64,000 nt of DNA, taken from the NCBI RefSeq assembly GCF_003013695.1, contig NZ_CP027792.1, positions 496,001 to 560,000 of the forward strand. The letters run 5' to 3'. The stretch is from Pulveribacter suum. Its GTDB lineage: Bacteria > Pseudomonadota > Gammaproteobacteria > Burkholderiales > Burkholderiaceae_C. A program made the translations under genes and the position numbers. Below are positions 45,815 to 52,524 of the stretch, piece by piece (position 1 is the stretch's first letter; every line of letters starts with the position of its first letter). Under the pieces are notes generated by a model. The model saw only the letters and a program-made list of their open reading frames with translations. It did not search any database and was not told the DNA's origin.

Positions 45815-46705
45815 TCAGGAAAGGGAAGAGGAAGGCGAGGTCGGCGCATGCGGGCGCAGCGCCTGCAGCAGCGCGGCCAGCGCCGGCGTGTCGTAGCCGG
45901 GGCGGTGCACCAGCATGGTCGGGCACTCGCCCAGGTCCAGCCATTGCAAAGGCGGCGGCGTGCGCAGCAGCTCGCGGATCGAGTGCGGCAGCACGCCGGC
46001 GCAGCGCCCGGCGGCCACGCAGGCCAGGATGGTGGCGTAGGAGGCCAGCTCCAGCACACGCGGCGCGCGGCCCAGTGCGCGCTGCATCCAGTCCTCGCCG
46101 ATGCGCCGGTAGGTGCAGCCGCGGGCAAAGGCGGCCAGTGTGTCCAGCTGCAGCTGACCCGGCCCGGTCACGGGCGGGTGACCCGCGGGCAAGGCCAGCA
46201 GCAGCCGTTCGGTGAAGACCTGCGTGCGCGCCAGGGGCACTTCGACGTCTTCCAGGCCGGGCGGGGGCCAGGCCAGCAGGGCGCAGTCCAGGCGGTGGGC
46301 CAGCACGTCGTCGGCCAGCGGGCGCGAGGAGCCGGTGCGCAGCTCCAGCACCAGCTGCGGCCACTGGGCGTGCAGCTGTGCCAGAGGGCCGGGCAGGCGG
46401 GCGGCGGCGGTGCTTTCCATGGCGCCCAGGCGCAGGCGGCCGCTGGGCTGGTCCGAACATACGGCCTGGCGCGCTTCTTCCGCCAGCGCGAGCAGCCGCT
46501 CGGCATAGCCGGCCAGGCGCTGGCCGGCGGGCGTCAGTGCCATGCCGCGGCCCTCGCGCACGAACAGCTGGCAACCCAGCGATTCCTCCAGTTGCTGCAC
46601 GCGCGTGGTGACGTTGGACTGCGCGCGCTGCAGCCGCTCGGCGGCGCGGGTGGCGCTACCTTCCTGGGCCACGGCGGCAAAGATCTCCAGCGCGATCAGG
46701 TCCAT
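45815..46705 (-). CDS. LysR-family transcriptional regulator
   Basis: A 296-residue LysR regulator. The winged-helix domain (residues 1-60) is ALEIFAAVAQEGSATRAAERLQRAQSNVTTRVQQLEESLGCQLFVREGRGMALT, in which AERLQRAQSNVTTRV is the recognition helix region. The rest is a two-lobe effector domain. The order LysR to nitronate monooxygenase on the minus strand, with a divergent MFS gene, suggests that it regulates all three. The 52-base divergent gap has TTATGAGATGATTA with T-N11-A form. Confidence 0.9.
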   Translation of the reverse strand: MDLIALEIFAAVAQEGSATRAAERLQRAQSNVTTRVQQLEESLGCQLFVREGRGMALTPAGQRLAGYAERLLALAEEARQAVCSDQPSGRLRLGAMESTAAARLPGPLAQLHAQWPQLVLELRTGSSRPLADDVLAHRLDCALLAWPPPGLEDVEVPLARTQVFTERLLLALPAGHPPVTGPGQLQLDTLAAFARGCTYRRIGEDWMQRALGRAPRVLELASYATILACVAAGRCAGVLPHSIRELLRTPPPLQWLDLGECPTMLVHRPGYDTPALAALLQALRPHAPTSPSSSLS

Positions 46706-46757
46706 GGGTTGAATCTTCTTATGAGATGATTATTCGGTCAATCGATCTTAGAACAGT

Positions 46758-48002
46758 ATGGAAGCTGCGACCACCGAGGGAACGTCGTTTCGCCACCAGC
46801 CGCGTGCCGTGGCGCTGGCCGGGTTGCTGTCCCTGGCGGTGGCCATGGGCGTGGGGCGCTTCGCCTTCACGCCGCTGCTGCCCATGATGCTGGCCGACGG
46901 CGTGGTCACCCTGGCCGGCGGAAGCTGGCTGGCCACGGCCAACTACATCGGCTACCTCGTCGGCGCGCTGGCGTGCATGGCGCTGCCCTGGGTGGCGCGC
47001 GGGTGGTACGGCCGCTGGCACCCGGCGCGGCTGGCGCGCGCGGGCCTGGCGGCCACGGTGCTGCTCACCGTGGCCATGGCGCTGCCGCTGCCGGCCACTT
47101 GGCCGCTGCTGCGTTTCGCCGCGGGCGTGGCCAGCGCCTTCGTGCTGCTCAACATCTCCTCGTGGTGCATGGTGCGGCTGAGCGTGCTGGGCCAGCCGGC
47201 GCTGAGCGCGCTGATCTTCTGCGGGCCGGGCGTGGGCATTGCGCTGACCGGCTTCATGACCAGCGCCATGGTCGCGGCGCACTGGCGCGCGGCGGCGGGC
47301 TGGGCGGCGTTCGCGTTGCTGGCGGCGCTGCTGTGCGCCCTGGTGCTGCCGGTGGTGCAGGGACGCGCGGCGCAGGCTTCCAATCTACAGGCGGGCGCGG
47401 CCGAAGGGGCGCCCGCGCCGCCGGCCAGCGCTACGGCGCGCACGCTGCACGCCATCGCCTACGGCTTCGCCGGCCTGGGCTACATCGTCACAGCCACCTT
47501 CCTGCCCGTGATCGCCCGCGGCGCGCTGCCGCCGGGATCGCCCTGGCCTGACCTGTTTTGGCCCATCTTCGGCGTGGCCGCGACGCTGGGCGCGGTGCTG
47601 GGCACGCGCGTGCGCGCCGCGTGGGACCGCCGCTGGCTGCTCGCGGCGTGCTACGCCATGCAGGCCGCGGGCATCGCACTGGGGCTGCACTGGCCCACGC
47701 CGGCGGGCTTCGCGCTGGGCAGCGCGCTGCTGGGCCTGCCGTTCACGGTGATCACGTTCTTCGGCTTCCAGGAGGCGCGGCGCCTGTGGCCAGCGGCGGT
47801 GGACAGCTTCGCCGGCCTGATCACGGCCACCTTCGGCCTGGGGCAGATCGCAGGCCCGCCCCTGGCGGCCGCGCTGGTCGCCGCCAGTGGCCAGGCCAGC
47901 GGCTTTGCGCGCGCATTGGCTGCGGCCGCTGCGGTGCTGGTGACGGGCGCTGCCATGTATGCGTTTTCGGCCTGGCGCTGGCCGCAGGGGTCCGTGGCCT
48001 GA
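46758..48002 (+). CDS. YbfB/YjiJ family MFS transporter
   Basis: A 414-residue MFS protein of the YbfB/YjiJ type with 12 hydrophobic segments. Family markers are SLAVAMGVGRFAFTPLLPMML and ANYIGYLVGALA near the start, SSWCMVRL and FCGPGVGIALTGFMTS in the middle. It is divergent from the LysR gene; the transported compound is unknown. Its stop is the left edge of the AT-richer island. Confidence 0.88.
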   Translation: MEAATTEGTSFRHQPRAVALAGLLSLAVAMGVGRFAFTPLLPMMLADGVVTLAGGSWLATANYIGYLVGALACMALPWVARGWYGRWHPARLARAGLAATVLLTVAMALPLPATWPLLRFAAGVASAFVLLNISSWCMVRLSVLGQPALSALIFCGPGVGIALTGFMTSAMVAAHWRAAAGWAAFALLAALLCALVLPVVQGRAAQASNLQAGAAEGAPAPPASATARTLHAIAYGFAGLGYIVTATFLPVIARGALPPGSPWPDLFWPIFGVAATLGAVLGTRVRAAWDRRWLLAACYAMQAAGIALGLHWPTPAGFALGSALLGLPFTVITFFGFQEARRLWPAAVDSFAGLITATFGLGQIAGPPLAAALVAASGQASGFARALAAAAAVLVTGAAMYAFSAWRWPQGSVA

Positions 48003-48205
48003 GCAAAAAAATTCGAACTCAAAAGAATTGGAATCTGACCCCAATTTTCCTGCAATTTTCCTAGCCGGGTTAGCTTGATGGTGCTTGAAAAAACTGTTAT
48101 ATCCAAATCAAGCAGTAAAAATCTAGTATGCGCGTATGCTAGTGAAATGATAGCTGTCCGCGTAGACTCACCAACGGCTAATGGCACGCTAAAATAAACC
48201 GACAT
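48003..48205 (-). other. AT-rich left flank of the cassette array, with a REP-like palindrome and a broken reading frame
   Basis: Immediately after the MFS gene base composition drops. AATTGGAATCTGACCCCAATT at 48025-48045 is an inverted repeat of the kind seen beside REP-associated transposases. A leftward frame opens at ATG 48205 (MSVYFSVPLAVGESTRTAI...) and runs through that palindrome into the antisense of the MFS gene. Only its first 45-50 residues lie in low-GC DNA, so it is probably the truncated start of a cassette gene. I do not recognise the peptide. Confidence 0.45.
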
Positions 48206-48235
48206 GGTATTAGGCCGTAAATACTACTGCCTAAG

Positions 48236-48838
48236 TTAGGCGTCGGACTTTACCAATGCTGTGGCAAGTATCTTCAGTTGCGCGTTCATCTTTTCGAGCT
48301 GCTCCAAGTATGGGCTTTTGATCATAGCCACCTTCGCAAATGGTTGAAGGTCGATCGGGTTAATTTCCGTGACTTGGCGGTTGGCAAACTCATAGCGTGC
48401 AGAAATGTTGAACGTGAGCGGGCAACGATCCTTATGGCTGAAGACTGTGTGGCCCACACCAAGAATGAAAGTGATCTCGCATCTTGGCGGTACAGAGGCG
48501 ATGGGTTGTGAGAAGGCAGTGTAGTTGCGTAAGTTGTGGGTCTCAGATTCTTCGGCGTTGAAGTAGAAATCCTGATCTAGCGTTAAGATGACATTCCTAG
48601 CGCTTGATGTGCCCGAATTGCGAACTCTGAGAAGCAATACTGAGTGCTCTTCCGCTGTCATCGGCGCTATCTCGATATACGGGCGAGTGGACGACTCGTG
48701 CTGAGCCCTCATGATGTCAGCCGATTCCCGATTCGCTCGGGCGATCTTTAGAGTAATGATGGCAACCAGCGCAGAAACAAGAACTGAACAGCCGCCGATA
48801 ATAGCAATAGCTAGATTGATGCTGTCAGCGGTGGTCAT
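48236..48838 (-). CDS. Cassette gene 4: membrane-anchored protein with a beta-rich domain
   Basis: A 200-residue protein. A single N-terminal membrane helix (residues 8-34, LAIAIIGGCSVLVSALVAIITL) is followed by a short charged helix and a soluble domain of about 140 residues with alternating hydrophobic strands (YIEIAPMTAEEHSVLLLRVRNSG, ARNVILTLD, CEITFILGVGHTVF, CPLTFNISARYEF). The pattern suggests an immunoglobulin-like beta sandwich; I do not recognise a family. ATG 48838 has AAGG upstream. The stop TAA is part of GCCTAAC, a canonical R'' box. It follows attC-1 in the direction of transcription. Confidence 0.8.
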   Translation of the reverse strand: MTTADSINLAIAIIGGCSVLVSALVAIITLKIARANRESADIMRAQHESSTRPYIEIAPMTAEEHSVLLLRVRNSGTSSARNVILTLDQDFYFNAEESETHNLRNYTAFSQPIASVPPRCEITFILGVGHTVFSHKDRCPLTFNISARYEFANRQVTEINPIDLQPFAKVAMIKSPYLEQLEKMNAQLKILATALVKSDA

Positions 48839-48858
48839 CGAATAACCTTGTTTACGAC

Positions 48859-48918
48859 GGCTGGCGCTTGAGTTAAGCCGCGCCGCGAAGCGGCGTTGCC
48901 TTGGACGAACTGTTGGAC
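48859..48918 (-). other. attC site 1, aadA-like, with a degenerate R' box
   Basis: On the minus strand: R'' GTCCAAC, then a near-perfect stem whose centre GCCGCTTCGCGGCGCGGC matches, from memory, the core of the aadA-type 59-base element, then TTAACTCAAGC. The final R' box reads GCCAGCC instead of GTTAGGC-type GTTRRRY, which should block recombination. It follows cassette gene 3 and precedes cassette gene 4. Confidence 0.8.
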
Positions 48919-49064
48919 CGAGGCTCTGCACCGAAATCGATGAGCGGCGGAAGTTTGACCAGTCCCGATTGAAATATGGCAAGGGCGGCGATGACTACCG
49001 TTAGCCAGACCATCCTTCTTTGGGTGGCAATGGACTCGGCGTGACGGCGGCTTTGTAACTGCAT
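48873..49064 (-). CDS. Cassette gene 3: 63-residue membrane peptide
   Basis: A 63-residue protein with one membrane helix (MVWLTVVIAALAIFQSGLV, residues 18-36) after a charged start. GGGGGA precedes ATG 49064. The coding region continues through the attC: the last ten residues (KATPLRGAA) are read from the attC stem and the stop lies inside it. That is common for true cassette genes and supports the boundary. Function unknown. Confidence 0.6.
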   Translation of the reverse strand: MQLQSRRHAESIATQRRMVWLTVVIAALAIFQSGLVKLPPLIDFGAEPRSNSSSKATPLRGAA

Positions 49065-49079
49065 AGATCCCCCATTGGT

Positions 49080-49137
49080 GGCTAACGCTGCCCCTCAGCC
49101 GACGCCGAAGGCGGTCGGCTGCAGCGGCTTGTTAAAG
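49080..49137 (-). other. attC site 2
   Basis: On the minus strand R'' is CTTTAAC and R' is GTTAGCC. The inner stem CAGCCGACCGCC/GGCGTCGGCTG flanks a TTC loop. The 26-base stem core differs from attC-3 at a single loop base. Outer arms differ. Confidence 0.75.
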
Positions 49138-49192
49138 CTGTGCAACGAGAGGGGAGATTTTGAGTTCCAACAAGCAGCAAAATACGCGAACC

Positions 49193-49558
49193 TTATTTCG
49201 AGATCAGCATGCTTAGGTGGGCAGAAAGTGCCAACATCTGCTGCTCATGCTCTGCAGCGGGCACTCGGCCCGGATTGGAGATGTTTGCGCGGATGGTCTC
49301 CAAGACAGCATTCGCCGCTTGTAGTTTTGCGAGACTCGCCTTCCCTTCGATGACCTGCGGCGTCGAATCCAAAATTCCTGTGGCGGACTCGATCATTTTT
49401 CGCTGCGAACCCTCTACGGATTCCTTAATTTGCGCAAGCAGACGGTCCGCGCGGTCTGCATCTTTCTTAGCCGAGGCGGCAAACCACACTGAAATGATAA
49501 CGGACCCAAGTGGAATCAGCCAATCCTTGAGAAGCGCGAGAAGAGAAGCCTCGTTCAT
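49193..49558 (-). CDS. Cassette gene 2: membrane helix plus coiled-coil protein
   Basis: A 121-residue protein. Residues 8-28 (LLKDWLIPLGSVIISVWFAASA) form one membrane helix. The rest is a long polar helical stretch (KKDADRADRLLAQIKESVEGSQRKMIESATGIL; LAKLQAANAVLETIRANI) likely to be a coiled coil. ATG 49558 has GAGGGA at a good distance, better than ATG 49567. attC-2 lies 55 bases beyond its stop. No family recognised; structurally it resembles a small sensor or scaffold. Confidence 0.75.
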   Translation of the reverse strand: MNEASLLALLKDWLIPLGSVIISVWFAASAKKDADRADRLLAQIKESVEGSQRKMIESATGILDSTPQVIEGKASLAKLQAANAVLETIRANISNPGRVPAAEHEQQMLALSAHLSMLISK

Positions 49559-49584
49559 GCAGCACATCCCTCAGTAGAGAAAAG

Positions 49585-49642
49585 TTTTAACGCCCTGAAT
49601 TCAGCCGACGCCGTAGGCGGTCGGCTGCGATAAATGTTAGGT
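49585..49642 (-). other. attC site 3
   Basis: On the minus strand R'' is ACCTAAC, overlapping the stop of cassette gene 1, and R' is GTTAAAA. The stem CAGCCGACCGCC/GGCGTCGGCTG is identical to attC-2 apart from one loop base. The bases between R'' and the stem (ATTTATCG) differ from attC-2. Confidence 0.8.
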
Positions 49643-49903
49643 GTTTTTTGAAAACCAAATTTCTAAAAATCTTTTCTCACTTGCTTTAAACCAAAGCCAT
49701 GCAAGAGTCCATATGGCTCCGGAAATGAAGCTCAGTACTGCAAACACAAACCATTGGTTGATTGACTTATCTGTGTTTTTATCGTTCATAAGAAAGACTA
49801 GTTCTTTAAACGGTTCTGCTAGGCCGGCTGCGATAAAAAATAAGAAGCCAGCAGCTAACATTGTGCTTAGGAAGCAGATGAATAATGAAGTTGTTTTTTT
49901 CAT
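49637..49903 (-). CDS. Cassette gene 1: 88-residue two-helix membrane protein
   Basis: An 88-residue protein in AT-rich DNA, with two hydrophobic segments (residues 5-29, SLFICFLSTMLAAGFLFFIAAGL, and 50-72, WFVFAVLSFISGAIWTLAWLWF) linked by a polar loop (MNDKNTDKSINQ). Its stop codon TAA is within the R'' box of attC-3. Codon usage differs sharply from the chromosome, in line with foreign origin. Family unknown; small two-helix proteins may be holin- or immunity-like. Confidence 0.75.
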   Translation of the reverse strand: MKKTTSLFICFLSTMLAAGFLFFIAAGLAEPFKELVFLMNDKNTDKSINQWFVFAVLSFISGAIWTLAWLWFKASEKRFLEIWFSKNT

Positions 49904-50265
49904 AATGCTTTCAATAGCTAACTAGATCTAGACAACAAAACAACGCGCGACTTGAGTCTTCCAATCTCCGGCCGCTCGCTTCTCCTACCTCTCATCTGCT
50001 ACCCCTGCCGCCTTTTACGCAAACCTAACGATTTGCGGTAGAACCTTCGTTTGTGAGGCGTTGCAATTTTGCGAACCACCACTTGCGAGCCACACAAACC
50101 CCTGTGCTTGAGTACCAGTGATAAGTGCTCCCAAGGTGCCGCTTGGAAGTCGATGCGTTTCTCTTTGTATCACAGCACAGCCATAAGAAACCCAGCGTGA
50201 AGCTGCCGCCACGCTGTTGCCCGCCCCTGTATCCTGCTCCGACCCCTCAACCTCCAAAGGCCGGC
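49904..50265. other. 362-base non-coding right flank of the cassette array
   Basis: The left part is AT-rich and holds GCTAACTAG (49917-49925). At 50019-50038 CGCAAA and TTTGCG flank ACCTAAC, which on the minus strand is GTTAGGT, a perfect GTTRRRY box; this could be an attI or attC remnant. No integrase gene, no full attC stem and no convincing promoter were found. From about 50130 on, composition returns to that of the chromosome ahead of the symporter gene. Confidence 0.4.
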
Positions 50266-51723
50266 ATGAACCCGTCAGCCCCCACCCCCAGCCCACTCTT
50301 CACCGGCCCCTTCTTCGAAAACTTCCTCGTCCTCACCCGCTGGCAGACGCTGGTCTGGGTGGCGCTGCTGCTGTTGGCCTTCTGGTGGCTGGCGCGGCTG
50401 AAAAAAGCCGGCAAGAGCTTTTCGCTGCGCATGATGGCCGCCCTCGGCCTGGGCCTGCTGCTCGGCCTGTCGCTGCAAGGGCTGGAGGGCATGCCGCCGG
50501 AGGCCAGCGCCGCGCTGCGTGAATCGGCCACGTGGTATGGCCTGTTCGGGCGCGGCTTCGTGGCGTTGATCCGCATGCTGGTCATCCCGCTGGTGTTCGT
50601 CTCCATCGTCAAGGTGGTGCTCGACCATTCGGGCGAGGAGTACCTGTCGAAGGTGGCGGTGCGCGGCATCTTCTGGCTGCTGGCGACGACGGCCATTGCG
50701 GCGCTGGTGGGCATTGCGCTGGCCAATGCGTTTGGCCTCGGGCAGGGCACGGTGTACCAGGCGGGCAAGGCGGCGCTGCGCGAGCAGACCACCCTGGTCA
50801 ATATCCTGGTCAACCAGATCCCGGCCAACATCGTCTCGGCCATGAACGGCAACAACGTGGTCGGGTTGGTCATCTTCTCCGCCCTGCTGGGCGTGGGCGC
50901 GCAGCGGGCGGCGGCGCGCTTTCCGGCGCCGGTGGCGGCATTCCGCGGCTTCATCGACGGGCTGCACGCGGTGGTCATGAGCGTGACGACCATGGTCATC
51001 CGCCTGCTGCCCTACGGCGTGACAGCGCTGATGGGCGGCACCCTCATGAGCAACGGCGTGCCGGCCATCCTGGACGTATCGGGCTTCATCGTGGCGATTT
51101 ACGTGGCATCGGTGGCGATGGTGGCGGTGCACCTGCTGCTGGTGGCAGCCAACGGGCTGTCGCCGTTCACCTACCTCGCCAAATCGCGCGAGACGCTGGT
51201 CATGGGGTTTTCCAGCCGCTCGTCGCTGGGCACGCTGCCGCTCACCATCGCCACCCTGACCGGGCGCATGGGCGTGTCGGCCGGCTCGGCCAATCTGGTC
51301 GGGTCGCTGGGCGCCACCATGGGCATGAATGGCTGCGCGGGTTTCTTCCCGGCCATGCTGGTGGTGATGGTGGGGCACATGGTGGGGCTGGAGCTGAATT
51401 TGCAGTTCTACCTGATGACGCTGATCGTGGTCATCGTCGGCTCCATCGGCGTGGCGGGCATTCCAGGCACCGCCACCATCGCCGCCACCATCGCCGCCAC
51501 CATCGCGCTGTCGGGCATGGGGCTGGGCGAGCATTTCGCGCTGATCGGCATGGTGCTGGCCATCGACCCGATCATCGACATGGCGCGCACGCTGACCAAC
51601 GTCTCGGGCTCCATGACGGCGGCGCTGATCACCGACAAGCAGGTGGGCAGCTTCGACCGGCAGGTGTACGCCGACCCCGGGGCGCAGGTCAACGCGTCGG
51701 GGCTGGAGCTGGATGCGCTGTAG
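50266..51723 (+). CDS. Dicarboxylate/amino acid:cation symporter, TcyP-like
   Basis: A 485-residue DAACS symporter with about eight membrane helices and two re-entrant loops. FSSRSSLGTLPLTI, GATMGMNGCAGFFPAMLVVMVGHMVG and IIDMARTLTNVSGSMTAALIT line up with the E. coli cystine symporter TcyP (YdjN) more closely than with GltP. It therefore probably imports L-cystine or a related amino acid with sodium or protons. AAAGG precedes ATG 50266. It stands directly beside the cassette array. Confidence 0.85.
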   Translation: MNPSAPTPSPLFTGPFFENFLVLTRWQTLVWVALLLLAFWWLARLKKAGKSFSLRMMAALGLGLLLGLSLQGLEGMPPEASAALRESATWYGLFGRGFVALIRMLVIPLVFVSIVKVVLDHSGEEYLSKVAVRGIFWLLATTAIAALVGIALANAFGLGQGTVYQAGKAALREQTTLVNILVNQIPANIVSAMNGNNVVGLVIFSALLGVGAQRAAARFPAPVAAFRGFIDGLHAVVMSVTTMVIRLLPYGVTALMGGTLMSNGVPAILDVSGFIVAIYVASVAMVAVHLLLVAANGLSPFTYLAKSRETLVMGFSSRSSLGTLPLTIATLTGRMGVSAGSANLVGSLGATMGMNGCAGFFPAMLVVMVGHMVGLELNLQFYLMTLIVVIVGSIGVAGIPGTATIAATIAATIALSGMGLGEHFALIGMVLAIDPIIDMARTLTNVSGSMTAALITDKQVGSFDRQVYADPGAQVNASGLELDAL

Positions 51724-51798
51724 CAGGCGGCAGGCGCGCTGCAGCGCACCTGCCTACCAGCCTGCAAGCGTGGCGGCGGGCGGCCCGTACAGCGCGCG

Positions 51799-52524
51799 TC
51801 AGCTCTGCGGGCCGTCCAGGCGCGCGCCCCAGTCCTCCACCTGGCCGCTGTCCAGCCGGCGCTGAAAAAGCCGCTGCCAGTTGGGCGGCAGCGGCAGCGC
51901 CAGCAGCTGGCGCAGCAGCTCTGGCGTGCAGTCGCCGCCGGCGATCGCCTGCATGATGCGCGCCAGCGGCCAATCGGGATGCGGGCGCGCGGCGAGCCGG
52001 ACGGCATCGCCGGCCCGCACCGTGCCGCCCTGCAGCACGCGCAGGTACCAACCGGTGCGCAAGCTTTGCTGCACGCGCAGCGCCATGGCCGGCACGCCGA
52101 AGCGGTCGTTCAGCTTCCAGCACGGCTGGCGGCCCTGGCTGACCTCCAGCCGCGTGCTGCCCACCTGCCACTGGTCGCCCAGGCAGACGCTGCCCTCGGC
52201 GATGTCCTGCACGCTGAAGTTCTCGCCAAACGCGCCGGGCTGGCGCAGCAGCCCGATCGCCCGCGGCTGCGCCGCAAGTTCTTCGCGCCAGGGCGCGTAC
52301 TGTTCCCAGGCGTAGCAGTGCACCGCCTTCAGCGGTCCGCCGTGTACCCGCAAATCCCCCTGCTCGTCGCCCACCAGGCCCGTCGGGCCGACCTCCACCG
52401 GCCCGCCGCGCGGCTGCTTGTCGATGGCGCTGGCGCTGCCCGCGCGGGTATAGGGACGTGCCCTGCCGGTGAGGACGGCACGCAGGCTGCCGATGACCGG
52501 GCCTGGAGTGGTGAGGGGCGTCAT
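51799..52524 (-). CDS. MOSC domain protein (YiiM-like)
   Basis: A 241-residue MOSC protein with a C-terminal 3-alpha domain. The MOSC core has GPTGLVGDEQGDLRVHGGPLKAVHCYAWEQYAPW, GAFGENFSVQDI and VSQGRQPCWKLNDRFG with the conserved Cys proposed to bind molybdenum-cofactor sulfur. YiiM-type proteins reduce N-hydroxylated compounds such as 6-hydroxylaminopurine using Moco. Its start overlaps the histidine kinase stop by four bases (ATGA), so it is translated with the kinase. Confidence 0.88.
   Translation of the reverse strand: MTPLTTPGPVIGSLRAVLTGRARPYTRAGSASAIDKQPRGGPVEVGPTGLVGDEQGDLRVHGGPLKAVHCYAWEQYAPWREELAAQPRAIGLLRQPGAFGENFSVQDIAEGSVCLGDQWQVGSTRLEVSQGRQPCWKLNDRFGVPAMALRVQQSLRTGWYLRVLQGGTVRAGDAVRLAARPHPDWPLARIMQAIAGGDCTPELLRQLLALPLPPNWQRLFQRRLDSGQVEDWGARLDGPQS

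Larger units (their letters stand above)
48235..49930 (-). mobile_element. Integrase-less integron cassette array (CALIN-like)
   Basis: Four small leftward genes separated by three recognisable attC-like sites (48859-48918, 49080-49137, 49585-49642) and a GTTAGGC/GCCTAAC box at 48235-48241 overlapping the first gene's stop. Stops of two genes lie within an attC or its R'' box, as in real cassettes. GC content is lower than the flanks. No intI gene is found on either side in the window, so this is a cluster of attC sites lacking an integron integrase, or a remnant. Confidence 0.75.

Noticed and set aside
48144..48165. GATAGCTGTCCGCG as another repeat A copy
   Set aside because: Only the first nine or so bases match the arm; the CAGCGCTTG core and the second arm are missing.
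47651..48205. 184-residue leftward frame entering the MFS gene
   Set aside because: Most of it is antisense to the MFS gene. Only the first part in the AT-rich flank may be a cassette remnant, and it is listed as such.
48003..50265. Genomic-island integrase, transposase or toxin-antitoxin pair in the AT-rich region
   Set aside because: All frames were examined; none shows a tyrosine or serine recombinase, DDE transposase or paired toxin-antitoxin motifs.
50015..50296. 93-residue leftward frame between the cassette array and the symporter gene
   Set aside because: It overlaps the symporter start, has no ribosome site or hydrophobic pattern, and looks like chance.
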